Translations under genes and position numbers: made by a program
The notes under the pieces: generated by a model
Databases searched by the model: none
What the model saw: only the letters and a program-made list of their open reading frames with translations
What the model was told of the DNA's origin: nothing
In this document: in pieces, positions 1 to 11,590 of the stretch
Position numbering within the stretch: position 1 is the stretch's first letter
How the letters are laid out: every line of letters begins with the position of its first letter
DNA from: Prorocentrum cordatum
Taxonomy: Eukaryota; Sar; Dinophyceae; Prorocentrales; Prorocentraceae
NCBI GenBank assembly: GCA_963575745.1
Contig: CAUYUJ010022397.1
Coordinates: 90,001-124,204 of the forward strand
DNA length: 34,204 nt
Direction: 5' to 3'

Positions 1-19
1 AGATGGTCGAATATAGCGA

Positions 20-575
20 TTGATGGGTCAAGATAGCCTCCGACACACGTCCAAGAGGCCTCAAGACGGCCCCAAGGTGCCCTCCGAGGCCTCCAAGGAC
101 CCCCCCCCCCAAGAGGCCCAAATCCTTCAAAAACCTCAGGAAAATCAATGTGGTGTGCCTTCTCGCTTTTTTGCCTCCGATGGGCTCTTGAGGCCTCAAG
201 ATGGCCTCAAGACGGCCCAATATAGCCCCAAGAGGGGTCCAAGAGGGCCCCAAAACGGCCCCAAGAGCGCCCAAAGGCGCGACATGAGCGGCCCAGTGGG
301 CCCCACGGGGGCGTCCGCGGGGGCGATGGGAATTACGACCCCCCGGTGTTCTAGCGAAAGGGTCCAAGACGGCCCCAAGAGGCCCCTCAGGCATCCCAAA
401 AGAGCCCCAAGGAGGCCCCCCAACCCCCAAAAAGAGCCCCAAGAGGGCCGCAAGACGCCGAAAGAGCCCCAAGAGGCTCCAAGAAGGCCCTAAGAGGACC
501 TCAAGAGAGCCCCAAGAAAGAGCTCCAGGAGGGCCCCAAGAGGGCCCCAAGAGAACCCCAAGAGAGCCCCAAGAT
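20..575. repeat. 11-bp GC-rich minisatellite, block 1
   Basis: The stretch is built from degenerate copies of an 11-bp unit close to RGCCCCAAGAG. Because 11 is not a multiple of 3, the minus strand translates as an 11-residue Gly/Leu/Pro/Trp pattern in every frame, which creates collagen-like false ORFs. A short non-repetitive patch around 130-180 and another at 290-360 interrupt it. The same unit returns at 2560-3180. No gene is supported here. Confidence 0.75.
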
Positions 576-748
576 GGCTCCAAGTTTCGAAACGCACGCG
601 AATTTGAGATACAAATCAGTGCAACAGCCATTACGAGTCATCGGAACACCCCTCACCCCTCATCGAAGCACCATCGTAGCTTGCACCGATTTCCATCTGA
701 AACTTCAATGCGGGAAGCTATGTATGGTCCTTGTTTTCCCGAAGAAGG

Positions 749-1072
749 CCTCCTGTTTTTAATCCGAGCGGGTCATCCTCGAACCTGTAGGTGTCGTCAA
801 TTTTGGACTCCTGAGGCCTGAATATGGGGGAAGTGTCAGGCGGGAGCTTCGTCTGTGAGCGAACTGTGAGGAAGGTTCAGGCGGCAGCCCCCTCCCTACG
901 GGGCCCGCACCTCCTGTTTTTAATCCGAGCGGGTCATCCTCGAACCTGTAACTATCTTTACTTTTGGGCTCCTGAGGCCTGCGTATGGGGGAAGTATCAG
1001 GCGGGAGCATCGTCCGTGAGTGAACTGCGAGGAAAACTCAGGCGTGAGCCCCGTCCGTATGGGGCCCAAGGA
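749..1072. repeat. 161-bp tandem duplication built from ~41-bp monomers
   Basis: Two diverged copies start near 750 and 911 (period 161 bp); both carry the block TCCGAGCGGGTCATCCTCGA. Inside each copy a shorter unit with the core TCAGGCGGGAGC recurs about every 41 bp. The same ~41-bp monomer core, usually as an 83-bp dimer, appears at 12990-13235, 13505-13740 and 14270-14520, so this is an outlying member of a dispersed satellite family. Confidence 0.7.
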
Positions 1073-1074
1073 TT

Positions 1075-1640
1075 CTCATGTGGGCTCTTTCCGTCGGAAT
1101 AAATGCATACATGAACCTGCGACGTGCCCCAACCAAATAGCATCAAGTGACAAGAGAAATTGACCCAAATGTGCCCTGACAGCGGCTGTGCAGGCGCCGT
1201 TCTATGTTGAGCAAGCTACATGGGACGCGCTCACGTGGCACGACTCACCGGACAACAACAGAAGGACGAGGAGCGAGAGCCCAGGCTTGAGGAGCACAAG
1301 GGGACGGAAACGAAGGGTAGAGAAAGGACGCGAGGGGGGCCGAACCGTCAGCGCGGCAGCAGCAAAAGGAAGTTGGCAAAGGCAGAGGACGACGACGAAA
1401 GTGACGGGAGGAGACCGACAAGTGTTGCGTTTGCCGGTAGTGCGCTCAAGATGCAGCGTTGCCTGCGCCATGTCGCCGCGGCACTCGAGTAAATCATTTT
1501 ACCTGCTGGTATGCAATGCAAGAAGCGAGCGAGGCCCAGCTCGCCCGCCAGTTTCCCGGCTTCCTTCCTGCACTCTTCAGTGCGGGAGGTCAACATTCGA
1601 AGGCGCGCCGCCAAGTCTGCGGTCGGCCCGCGACAGCGCA
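1075..1640. other. Unassigned, no gene recognised
   Basis: ORFs overlap on both strands but none has a recognisable domain or consistent codon use. It lies between the duplication on the left and the ~100-bp satellite on the right. I see no RNA gene or TIR element here. Confidence 0.4.
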
Positions 1641-2345
1641 CCGCTGACCCCCCAAGCAGCCCTCGAAAGCGGCGACAAGATCGCAGGTCGCAGCCCCACA
1701 AAAATGGTGTCGAATCTGAGTCTGCGCAGAGAGTCACTATGCTGGACCCCGTTGCAGCCCTCGATGTGGCGATAGTTTCGCAGATCGTAGCCCCCCCCTA
1801 CGGATGGCGAGGTCTAGTCTGAACCTGGGTGAGACGTCGTGCCGCTGAACCCCCCAGCACCCCTCGAACGTGGCGACAGTTTCGCAAATCGCAGCCCCGC
1901 AGGGATGGCGAGGCCTCAGCTGAATCTGGGTAAGACGTCACTCCGCTGGTCCCCCTCTGCAGCCCTCGAGTGCGACGACTGTTTGGCAAATCGCAGCCTT
2001 CCAAGGATGGCGAGGTCAAAATCGAACATGGGTAAGACATCACTTCGCTGGACCCCCCAGCAGCCCTCGAAAGTGGCGACGCTTTCGCAGATCGCAGCCC
2101 CCCAGAGCTGGCGAGGTCGACTTAAAGCCCGCGTGAGACGTCACTCCGCTGGACACCCCAGCAGTCCTTCGAAAACGGCGACAGATTCGCAAATCGCAAC
2201 CCCCCAGGGATGGCGAAAGTAAATTTTGATCCGCGTAAGACGTCACTCCGCTGGATCCCCCAGCAACCCTCGAGCATGTCGACAGTTTCGCAAATCGCAC
2301 CCCCCCCCAACAGGGATGGCGAGGTCTAGCCTGAATCTGAATTCG
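1640..2345. repeat. ~100-bp tandem satellite, block 1 (about 7 units)
   Basis: Units repeat every 101-102 bp (for example starts at 2036, 2137 and 2239). Each carries in order: GACGTCACTCCGCTGG, an AGCAGCCCTCGAA core, GGCGACAGTTTCGCAGATCG, a C-rich run, and GGATGGCGAGGTC. Divergence between neighbours is roughly 10-25 percent by eye, with small indels. The period is not a multiple of 3 and units drift between frames, so the repeated peptide seen on the minus strand is not evidence of coding. Confidence 0.85.
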
Positions 2346-2399
2346 CCGGCCCAACGGGCCAGAGGCGTGCTAAGATCTCCGGTAACTGGTTAACAATTT

Positions 2400-3200
2400 T
2401 CTAGTTCGCGCGCGCGGGGCGGCCCCTGGGGGTCCCCGGACGAAAAGTACCCCGACCAGGTCCCGGCCGGTCCCCGGCCGGTCCCCGGCCGGGTCCCGGC
2501 CGGGTCCCGGCCGGGTCCCGGCCGGGTCCCGGCCGGGCCCCCCCGAGCGCTCCATGAGCGCACCAACAGGGCTCCGAGACGTCCCCGAGAGCCCCAAGAA
2601 AGGCCAAGAGGCCCCCAAGAGGCCCCCAAGATGGTACACGAGGGGTCCGACATGCCACAAGATCGCTCCAAGACGCCCAAGATAGCCCCCAGACGCCCCA
2701 AGAGGCCTCCAAGAGCACTCCCAAGAGGGCCCCCGGAGGCAAAATTCATTGTTTTTCCTTAGGTTTTTGAGAGATTTTGGAGCTTCCACCTTTTCGGCTT
2801 CCCGACGCCCCAAGACGGCCCAAGAGGCCCCCAAGATCGCCCCAAGAGGGCCCAAGAGGCCCCCAAGAGGGCCCCAAGATGGCCCAAGAGGGCTCGAAGA
2901 CGGCCCAAGAAGCCTCCAAGACGGTCCAAGAGGGCCCCAAGAACGCCCCCAAAGGGGCCCCAGAGAGGGAACACGAAACAACATTTCGAGCCCTCGGCCC
3001 TAAGAAGCCCCTACGAGGCCCCAAGAGGCCCCTAAGAGGCCCCAAGAGGCCCCCACGAGGCCCTCAGGAGGCCCCCAAGAGTCCCCCAAGCGGCCCCAGG
3101 AGGCCCCCCAAATGCCCCCCCGAGCGCCCCAGGAGTCCCCCAAGCGGCCCCAGGAACCCCCAAAGCGCCGCATTGACACCAGGCCCTCGGGCAAACGGCA
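2400..3200. repeat. 11-bp minisatellite, block 2, splitting the ~100-bp satellite
   Basis: At 2455-2540 there is a run of an 11-bp GGCCGGGTCCC-type unit, rich in self-complementary GGCCGG. From about 2560 to 3180 it becomes the GGCCCCAAGAG unit of block 1. This block sits between the two ~100-bp satellite arrays, as if it had been inserted into or expanded within a once continuous array. A short non-repeat patch lies near 2745-2800. Confidence 0.75.
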
Positions 3201-3254
3201 GACATGAGACTGTATGGGCCGGCGGAATGAGCGAAGCGATTAAATAAAAGATGG

Positions 3255-4690
3255 CTCCGCTGGACCCACCAGCAGCTCTCGAAAGTTGCGACGGTTTCGC
3301 AGATCGCAGCCCCCAAGAGATTGCGAGGTCAACGTAAAGCCCGCGTGGAGACGTCACTCCGCTGGAAACCCCAGCAACCTTCGAAAACGGCAACAGATTC
3401 ACAAATCGCAAGCCCCCAGGGATGGCGAGGTTAAATTTTGATCCGCGTAAGACGTTAGTCCGCTGGATCCCCCAGCAACCCTCGAACATGGCGACAGTTT
3501 CGCAAGTCGCACCCCCCCAGGGATGGCGAGGTCTGTCTGAATCTGAATAAAAGATGGCTCTGCCAGACCCACCAGCAGCTCTCGAAAGTGGTGGCGGCTT
3601 CGCAGATCGCAGCCCCCCAAGGAAGGCGAGCTCAAAATCGAATCTGTGTAAGACGTCACTCCGCTGAACACCCCAGCAGCCATCGAAAGTGGCGACGGTT
3701 TCACAGATCGCAGCCCCCCCACGGATGGCGAAGTCTCATTTGAGCCCGCGTAAGACGTCGCTCCGATGGATCCCTCCAAGCAGCCCTTGAAAGTGGCAAC
3801 AGTTTCGCAAATCGCAGCCCCCCCAGGGACGGCGAGGCTTAATTTGATTCTGGTTAGGGCGTCACTCCGCCGGCCCCCCCAGCTGCCCTCGAAAGTGGCG
3901 ACGGCTCGCAAAACGCAGGCCCCCAAAGATGGCACCCTCGAAAGTGGCGACGGCTCGCAGAGCGCAGGCCCCCAAAGATGGCAAGGTCGAATTTGAGTCG
4001 GCGTAAGACGTCGCCCCGCTGGACACCCCAGCAGCCTTCGAAAGTGGTAACAGCTTTGCAGATCGGTACCCCCAAAGATGGAGAGGTAAAATTTGAGCCC
4101 GCGTGAGACGTCACTCCGTTAGACCCCCCAGCGACCCGCAAGAGCGGCGACAATTTCGTAAATCGCAGCCCCCCAGGGCTGGCGAGGTCCAGTTTGAGTC
4201 GGCGAAAAAACGTCACTCCATTGCCAGCCCTCGAAAGTGGCGACAGTTTCGCAGATCGCCGCCCCCCCCCGCAGGGATGGCGAGGCCACTTGAACCCGCA
4301 AAGTCATTGGAGCCCCCCTGGACCCCCGAGCAGCCCTCGAAAACGGTGACAGATTCGCAAATCGCAGCCCCCCAAGGATGGCGAGATTTAGTTTGAATCC
4401 GGGTAAAACGTCACCCCGCTGGAGCCCCAACTGCCGTCGAAAATAACGGCAATTCCGCAGATCGCAGTCCCTCTCCAGGATGGCGAGGTCGAATATAAGC
4501 CCGCGTAAAACGTCACTCCGGTGGACCCCCGAGCGACCCTCGAAAGTGGCGACACTTTCGCATATCGCAGCTCCGTACGGATGGCGAAGTCGAATTTGAC
4601 TTCCCGTAAAAAGTCACTCCGCTGGACCCGCAGCAGTCTTCGAATGCGGCGACGTTTTCGAAGATCGCAGCCCCCCCCCACGGATGGCCA
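3255..4690. repeat. ~100-bp tandem satellite, block 2 (about 15 units)
   Basis: This is the same unit as block 1. The CCTCGAAAG-type core recurs near 3273, 3372, 3475, 3575, 3678, 3781, 3887, 4032, 4132, 4216, 4334, 4434, 4535 and 4634. A 48-bp partial duplication lies at about 3890-3985, where CTCGAAAGTGGCGACGGCTC occurs twice. The array ends at about 4690 in sequence unlike the unit. Confidence 0.85.
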
Positions 4691-4699
4691 GGTAGGGGG

Positions 4700-5200
4700 C
4701 AAGCGGGCACGCAGGAAAGAGCGGGGCGAGAGGCAAGAGAAAGGGAGAAGGGGCGGGAGGAGATGTGCGACCGCAGGAGGGTTGGGAACAACATGTCTTG
4801 AAATTCTGCCAAAAGGAGCCTTTGGCGGCGCATGCCGAAATCCTTAGCACGCCCTTGCGCGCGTGCTGGGGGGGGGCACAATCCGTGTCAAGAGTACCAT
4901 GCGGGCCAGTTTCGCGCGTCGGCCGCGCGCGCATGTCGAACTCTTTCTGTAACTTGCATCACCGACGCAAGGACGTCGTCATCGTCGCCGGTTTGATCAG
5001 CATCGGCGCCCGCACTGGCCGCGCCGTCGTCGCTGTCAACATCGTCACCAGCACCGCTACTACCATCATCAGGTCTACCGTTGTCGACAGTGCCATGATA
5101 CCGCGCCCGCCCAATCGCCGACTCGCACTGAAGTGTCCGCTGGGGTGTGCCCAGCGGTCAGCGCCACCACGGCCGCGTCGGTCGCGCTAAAATAAGTGGC
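4700..5200. other. Unassigned stretch, possible degraded coding remnant
   Basis: The minus strand between about 5090 and 4930 reads as an Asp/Gly/Ala-rich acidic stretch followed by a short basic segment, but the frame breaks at both ends. No family was recognised. It may be simple GAC/GAT-rich sequence rather than a gene. Confidence 0.2.
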
Positions 5201-5206
5201 CGCTGG

Positions 5207-5335
5207 CTGCTCCTCCTCCTCCTCCTCCTCCTCCTCCTCCTCCTCCTCCTCCTCCTCCTCCTCCTTTTCCTCATGATATTTGTCATCCCCCTCCTCCTCT
5301 TGCTCCTCCTCCTCCTCTTCCTCCTCCTCCTCCAT
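5207..5335. repeat. (TCC)n microsatellite
   Basis: A pyrimidine-pure TCC tract of about 55 bp is followed by an interrupted CTCCTC tract with short AT-rich breaks. All three frames are open on both strands, so the Leu- or Glu-rich ORFs over it are not genes. Confidence 0.95.
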
Positions 5336-5389
5336 CCTTCTTCGTTATTACTAACTTTTCCTTGTCGCGCTCCGAAGCAAGTTTTTACG

Positions 5390-5885
5390 GCGCGCCGTGC
5401 CAAGCGTTTCGCCTGAGACTCCGTCACCAATTACGACCATGACGGTTCAAAATTGCCAACCGTTTCACTGATGGAAGGCGGACCGATTTTTGAATGAGGC
5501 TCTCGCCTGAGCGCCGCGCGCATTCATGTATACATTGTGCACGAAATTCACGGATTCCCATGGTCAGCGTGCCAGAAATGTGTTGGAACGATTCGGAACA
5601 ATGTGGGAGCAGCAGTTCCGCTGATTCGCGGTGTTGGTGTCCCTGGAATGGCGTTTTGGCACGATTCAGGGTCGTCCAAACGCAACAATCAGGTTGACCC
5701 GCGGCGTTGGAATCCCGAGAACAAAAGTTGCGCATGTTTCAGGGGCATCAAACAGTTGTTATCCAACGAGGCAGTTCCCTCAAGGGAAACGAACCGTTAT
5801 AACGGAGGGGCGTATTAAGAGAGAACTTGGAGGTAAAGTGTATTCCAACATCGTTGATGATTCTTGCGTTTACACTGGTCCTCCG
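5390..5885 (-). repeat. Dispersed repeat element, copy 1 (inverted partner at 27.1-27.8 kb)
   Basis: The segment 5548-5882 matches, as reverse complement, 27149-27477 with moderate divergence. Shared blocks include CATCAACGATGTTGGAATAC, GAACTGCCTCGTT, TTGTTCTCGGGATT and CATGGGAATCCGTGAA, all read on the minus strand here. Beyond it, 5400-5530 matches the 83-bp tandem unit found at 27497-27790. Both copies meet a (TCC)/(GGA) tract at the same end. No coding capacity was recognised; its class (SINE, MITE or satellite-linked unit) is not clear. Confidence 0.75.
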
Positions 5886-7650
5886 CTTCCCCCTCCTAAT
5901 CCTCTTTCTCGTCCTCCACGAGCGTCTCAAGGAGCAGCGCCGCCGCCGCCCCCCCCCTGGACACCCCCACTTGATAAATGGATTTTCCTCCACGCCGGGA
6001 AGCAACGTCCATCGCGCGACCCTTCGAATATGATCGGGTTTTTTTTTTTTTTTGAAGACGCAACCCCGCTCCAACAGGAACCAAACAAAACAAAGGAATT
6101 TCCCCAAAAAGTTTTGAGCACCACCAAATGTACAACGCATGTGCGCCCATGCCACTACATCCCCGGCGATCCGACCCAGGGTCGAGCTGCGGCCGTGCTC
6201 CCCGATGCACTTGAAAGGCATGGTGTGGCAGCGCTGTCGGCGGCGACAAGATCCCAAGCTCCGCTAGAAATAGACCTTACACGGTGGTTTGGCACAGCCA
6301 AACCGCCATGCAACGTTAGTTGGTTCATCCGTTGACAGCAGCACGCGTCGCGGCAGCAGAACGCAGTAACGCGAGGGCACGCAGGGCCAGCGATGTGGCT
6401 GGCCAGCTGCCGGCACGATATTGGCATAAATAGAAAAACCAGGCAATATCGTTTTCGGCGCGGTGTCCGGCGCAGCTGCGTCGCACTGCCAGGCGCCGCG
6501 GCCTTGCGTTTGTAGCGCCAGACCCCGTGCGCTCCGCGAAGCGGAAAAACGAGCTCCACGCAAAGGAATCGCGCGTGCTCTTGCGGGGCCGGCGAAAACG
6601 ATCGTACACGGAGGAAATTCCTTCGCGCGCTTCCCAGCGCTGGCAATGTAACTAGACCGTACACAAAGGAATCACACCAGACTTCGTGGCGCACGAGGGA
6701 ATTTCAGGAACGCCCCGTGGGTCGCGCTCCGAGCTGGAAAGGAAGGGGAGGCGGGGCAAGGCAAAGCAGGGGAAGGGGAAAAGGAAGAGGAGGGCGAGAC
6801 AGAAGCGGAAGAAACAACGGAAGGAAGCCAGGATGCGCGATAGCGAAGCTAACGCTGCGCGCCGAGACAATTGTTCGTTCGTTTGGTTGGCCGCGCGGCA
6901 TATGAACATAACAAATTGTTTGCTGCCGATCCACGGGACTTCTTGGGAAGGAGATCCGCGCTCTCTTCCCAGCCCCCTGTTCCCACGCCCCGTTACGAGC
7001 GCGCGGCGCGATGTTCTGGCACGCGGGCAGATGCCTGCCAAGTGCAGGTGGGCGGCCTGTCCATCCGTCACGCGTTCCATGCAGATGCGGACAGCTAAAC
7101 GCACTTGCCACGCAATCCGCGAACTCCACAAAACACCGACGCCACCCCGATCCCCGCATCCGTGCCAGGGGCCCTCTCCACGACGCCCCCTTCCGGCGTA
7201 AAACCAGTAAAACCTTTTGCGTTTATGTGTTTCGTCCTATTCTGATCTAAGAAGTCTCGAGAGATCCCACGTAGCCAGCCACAGGACCGACTAGCGCGCA
7301 TGCGCATCCGCAGACGTCACATACGAGGCGAACGCCCACTGGTGGAAGGCCCGCACGACAGAACACGGCCCTCTGGCCGAGCGCTGGTGGCACGCCGGGG
7401 GTTCAAACAGTGCAACAAGCAGCGCGCAGGATGAGCATAGCACAGTGCCACGAAGATGCGAAGTCGGCACCGCTCGACGTGGGATGCGGAGAGGCGGCAG
7501 ACAGACAGGCCGAGCCATACTCAGAGTCACCTGTCTGCGGCTGCAGGCCGAGCCGTACTCAAAGTCACCAAGCAGCGGGCCTAGGAATTGAGACAGAGAA
7601 GACAAACGCAGGCGTTGGAAACGCACTGAACTGAACAAAATAATGGTCGG
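5886..7650. other. Unassigned, no gene recognised
   Basis: The stretch holds a T-run near 6039-6053, a small hairpin at 6283-6307 (arms GGTGGTTTGGC and GCCAAACCGCC around ACA), and recurring GTACACRRAGGAA-like pieces near 6605 and 6660. A purine-rich patch on the plus strand covers 6735-6840. ORFs on both strands lack recognisable domains. Searches by eye for tRNA arms and 5S rRNA blocks were negative. Confidence 0.4.
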
Positions 7651-7654
7651 TGCA

Positions 7655-8395
7655 TCACTCGGCACGGCTGGAGCGCGGGGCGTCGCGGGTCGCCGTAGCG
7701 CACGGGGTCAACTGTCCGTTCGCGCGCACCCTGGGATCGCTGAGCTGTGAGCCGCAGTCCGCCTCGAATGAGCGCAGGTTGACCGAATTGAAGACGCGCC
7801 ACCGAGACGAGTAAGTGTCCCATATGTGCCACCTTGTGAACGCGATGCGTGCCTTCGGATACAGTGTAGACTTCGTTCGTGAAACGGTCTGTATATCCAC
7901 GTCGTCGAGGAAGCACTTAGTGCGCGCCGACAAGCGCCGCTTAGCAGGTACAGTCGCAGTGGGAAGAATAGCAGAAGCCATCTGCAAAGGACTCGAGCTT
8001 AACGTCCGTACTGGGGCACCACCGCGGTGAATACATTGTCCCGGGTGGCCAGAAGCATTCGACACCGACAGGTGTGCCAGAATCCATCCGTTCGTTTGTG
8101 CCGCACCGTAAGATGGATCCACTGAGCTTAGCTTTGCCACAACGTCCTGGCCTTCCGAAAAAAGGGCCCTGACCAATGACCACCCCCTGGTGGCCAAGGG
8201 CCGGCTGGCGCGGGGATGGCTCCTCATGTTGTGTACCAACTCGCCCCCGTCATGAGTGCCATCCGACGAAACGGAGCTCCACGGTGGTCGTGCCGCCTCC
8301 GAACGCTCGGCCCTCCAGCGTAATGAACTTCGGCTAGCGATGGCGCGCAGAAGAGAAACGAACCATGACAAGTCCTGCCATCGAGTGATGATCAT
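7655..8395. other. Competing ORFs; possible decayed retroelement fragment
   Basis: The longest minus-strand ORF (8395-7655, 246 codons) has no recognised domain. On the plus strand, 7815-8215 reads in broken frames as a basic stretch followed by pieces reminiscent of the region downstream of reverse transcriptase in dinoflagellate LINEs (an Arg-rich helix, a TG-x-P turn, then a short Ser/Thr-x-Asp-His-Pro-Leu segment near 8175). The similarity is weak and from memory. I see no YADD motif here. It may equally be non-coding. Confidence 0.2.
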
Positions 8396-8769
8396 GCTGT
8401 GCGGGGGCTTGCGACCCCGCAGACACGAGAAACGACGCCAGAATCGCTCGACCCAGGGCCTTCTTATCGCGTTTGTCCGTCATCCGCCACGTCCCCGGTC
8501 GGGGTGGGGCTATCGGGCCCCCGTTGGCGATGACTAGACAATTGGGCGTCGATGTGTCCGCAGATATCTGGCTGCTCCAATTTCTTTGATGCGTGGGCCC
8601 CGGAAATCTGGACCAATTCCGCGGGGTTGTTTTTGTTCGCCCTGCTTCGTTATTGACGGTCCCGAGGCCTGGCGAAGGCCCCTGGGGAACGAAAATAACA
8701 CAGAACCCGCCGGTACAATTGTTTGGAGCGTCGATTATCTGGATTCACGTTGTCCCTGAACGCTGAGGC

Positions 8770-8990
8770 GACGGCAACGGCGGCGGCCGCGGCGTCGACG
8801 GCGATGCGACCTCTGCGGCGACGGCGACGACGACGACGACGTCCGCAGCAGCGACGACGACAACGATCCCGACGCCGACGACGACGCCGACGCCGACGCC
8901 GACACCGACGACGACGACAACGACGACGACGATGACGCGCCAGACGACGACGACGCCGACGACGTCGGCGGCGGCGTCCAAGCAGCTGTG
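8770..8990. repeat. (GAC)n-rich imperfect microsatellite
   Basis: Interrupted GAC/CGA triplets with frequent GCC substitutions run for about 220 bp. All frames are open, giving false Arg-, Asp- or Val-rich ORFs. Confidence 0.9.
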
Positions 8991-9087
8991 TTCTGGCGCC
9001 GCTGCTTCGCAGACGGTGCGCGCCTAGGCCTACCGCTGCTCCAGCGCCGGGCCGGTGCGGGTGCGGCCGCCGATGCGGGCAGGCATC

Positions 9088-9203
9088 ATCCACCTCCTCC
9101 TCCTCCTTTTCCTCCTCCTCCTCTTCTCCTCCTTCTCCTCCCTCTCCCTCCTCCTCGTCCTCCTCCTCCTCCTTTTCCTCCTCCTTCTCCTCCTCCTCCT
9201 CAC
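9088..9203. repeat. (CTC)n microsatellite
   Basis: This is a pyrimidine-only CTC tract with TTC and CCC interruptions, about 115 bp, with mirror symmetry. Confidence 0.9.
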
Positions 9204-9204
9204 G

Positions 9205-9600
9205 TGTACAGTCAGCCCATATAGCAAGGATGCGCGGTAAGGATGCCAAGGACTCGGGAGGCACTGGTGACGCTTTTCGAGTGGGGCTGGCCAGCGAACG
9301 TCGCCGAGGATGGGGCCGAAGTAGCATGATGCGTTGGCAACCCCAGAGACTTGCTCATCCTCGCTACGCGGGTTGACTGTAGTCGGCCTGGCCACACCTC
9401 CCCCTGCCGTTTCTGCCGTTTCTCGCTGAGCCAGCGTCTGTGCAGCCGGCCCAAGGCGCGGATCGCAAGCAGCGACCCCCAGAGGTCGTGCCCACGCTCG
9501 AACGACGGCCCTGGGCCACACCTCCCCCTCCTCCTCCCCCCCCCCTCGGCGCGCCGCCGAAGCGCCCGCGGGCGACTCACACCAACGGCTTCTTCCGCCG
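9205..9600. other. Unassigned, possible minus-strand coding remnant
   Basis: Minus-strand frames between about 9500 and 9230 contain a short Leu/Arg-rich helix-like stretch, but no family was recognised and frames are not sustained. The repeated string TGGCCACACCTCCCCCT occurs near 9390, with a near match (TGGGCCACACCTCCCCCT) near 9513. Confidence 0.25.
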
Positions 9601-9621
9601 CCAGCCGGGGTCCTGGCGGCG

Positions 9622-9752
9622 GACGGAGGGAGGGAGGGCAGGAGGGAGGGCAGGAGGGAGGGAGGGGGGAGGGGAGGGAGGGCGAGTAGTAGAGGGAGGG
9701 AGGGGGGGAGGGAGGGAGGGAGGGCGAGTAGTAGAGGGAGGGAGGGGCGAAA
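9622..9752. repeat. GGGA-rich minisatellite
   Basis: The tract consists of (GGGA)n on the plus strand. A longer period is visible as two copies of GGGCGAGTAGTAGAGGGAGG starting 42-43 bp apart (about 9680 and 9723). The runs of G make it a candidate for G-quadruplex formation. Confidence 0.85.
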
Positions 9753-9754
9753 AG

Positions 9755-10060
9755 TTACGCGCAGCATCAGCGCAAGGCCGCCTCATGCCCACGCCGCCTC
9801 CGCCGCCACCTCGCAGAGATCCAAGGAGGTCGAGACTTGGAGCGTGTGAGCTCGATCCTCCTGTGCACTTCCCCGTGGAGGTTACGCGAGAGGGGACCAA
9901 AAGGTTCCTGCTCGTAGAGGGATCCGCAGGCCTTCCACATGACAGCACAATGCTGCGGCTCGGCTCTGTCAAAGCAGGTGTCCTCCGAGTGAGGGGGACA
10001 GCGGAGGCCCACCGAACTGCTTTGAGCCCGCGTCCAGCGTCCGTCAGGACTGGTCCAGTG
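9755..10060. other. Unassigned, no gene recognised
   Basis: Both strands are open for about 100 codons (plus from 9784, minus from 10060) without recognisable motifs. It is bounded by the GGGA minisatellite and a CCT/CAT array. Confidence 0.3.
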
Positions 10061-10064
10061 CCCC

Positions 10065-10205
10065 GCCCCCCTCCTCCTCCTCCTCCTCCTCCTGCTACTC
10101 CTTTTCCTCGTCCTCGTCCTCCGCCTCCTCCCCCTCACTCCTCCTCCTCATCATCATCAGCAGCATCACCACCACCACCACCACCACCATCACCATCACC
10201 ATCAC

Positions 10206-10270
<65 letters not shown>

Positions 10271-10361
10271 GCATCATCATCGTCATCACAACCATCATTA
10301 TCATCAGCATCATCATCTGCATCATCATCATCATCATCATCATCAGCAGCAGCATCATCAT

Positions 10362-10396
<35 letters not shown>

Positions 10397-11095
10397 TCGT
10401 CAGTATCAGCATCCTCATCATCAGCACCAGCATTACTAGCATCATCAGCATAATCATAATCAGCATCAACAACATCACAATCAGCATCCGCATCATCATT
10501 ATCATTCACATCATCATCAGCATCAACATCGACACCAAGGACAAGATCAACATCAACCTCATTAACAACGACACAACCATCACCATCACCATCACCACCA
10601 ACACCAACATCACCAACACCACCAGGATAATCAATTACTAGTAGTAAGATTGCTGGTTATAATAACAAACACAACAGAAATAACACACTGGTAAATCATA
10701 ACCCACCATCACCAGCAGCATCATCATCATACTCAGCAACATCGACACCATCATAAGCATAACGATCACCATCAGTACTATCACCATCAGCATCGTCATC
10801 ATCATAATCAGCATGATTATCATTATCATGCTCGTGCTCATGCTCATCCTCATCCGCATCCTCATCCTCATCCTCATCATCATCAGCATCACCATCAGCC
10901 TCATCATCGTCCTCATCCTCATCATCAGGCATTACCATCATCAGCAACATCGTCATCAACATCATCATCATCATCATCATCAACGTCATCATGATCATCA
11001 TCATGATCATCATCATCACCATCATCATTATCGTCAACATCACCATCTGCATCAACATAATCATACTCAGTATCAGCATCATTACCATCCGTTCC
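10065..11095. repeat. Long CAT/CAC/CAG trinucleotide array with a CCT head
   Basis: A CCT tract (10069-10160) grades into about 900 bp of CAT triplets mixed with CAC, CAG and CAA. Near-pure CAT occupies about 10206-10270. A non-repeat island lies at about 10625-10705. Translations are poly-His, poly-Met/Ile or poly-Asp depending on frame, so the long Met-rich and Asp-rich ORFs are artefacts. Confidence 0.9.
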
Positions 11096-11129
11096 CTCCT
11101 TCGTGCCCGCTCAAACCACATCCGCATTT

Positions 11130-11590
11130 GAGTTCGCATCCTCCCCCTCCTCCTCCTCCTCCTCCTCCTCCTCCTCCTCCTCCTCCTCCGTCCCTCCTCC
11201 CTCCCGCGTCCCTCCTCACCATCCTCGTCCCTCCCTCCTCGTGCCTCCCCCCCTCTTTCCCCCCCGTGCACTCCCTCACCCATCCATCCTTCCAGTCCCC
11301 CGCTCCTCTTCATCCACCCTCCTCCGCCAACGCCCGCTTGTGCCCCCGCCCGCCCTCCACCGCCTCCAGGGCCGCCCCCCCCCCCTCTCTGTTCCTCCCC
11401 GCGCACGGACCTTCGCCCCGCCCGCCTCCGCCGCCCCTGCGTTCCGCTCCTCCTCCTCCTCCTCCTCCCTCCCTCCTCCTCCTCCTCCTCCTCCTCCTCC
11501 TCCTCCTCCAGATTCCGTCCCCTCCTCCTCCTCCTCCTCCTCCTCCTCCTCCTCCTCCTCCGCCTCCAGATTCGTCCTCTTCCTCCGGAT
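11130..11590. repeat. Two (CTC)n tracts in a C-rich pyrimidine region
   Basis: Tracts at about 11138-11190 and 11445-11575 flank a C-rich segment of irregular Pro/Ser-coding triplets. The whole is strongly pyrimidine-biased on the plus strand. Confidence 0.85.

Noticed and set aside
2370-3045. Collagen-like or ice-binding-like Gly/Leu/Pro repeat protein on the minus strand
   Set aside because: It follows from an 11-bp minisatellite that gives the same pattern in every frame.
1640-4690. CRISPR-like array of regularly spaced repeats
   Set aside because: The whole ~100-bp unit is repeated, spacers are not unique, and the context is eukaryotic satellite DNA.
5886-7650. tRNA, 5S rRNA or snRNA gene
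   Set aside because: No A/B box pair, T-arm consensus or 5S blocks were found by eye. The 6283-6307 hairpin alone does not identify an RNA gene.
7655-8395. A 246-residue protein-coding gene on the minus strand
   Set aside because: There is no domain, codon use is mixed, and the opposite strand holds equally plausible broken coding pieces. It was kept only as an unassigned region.
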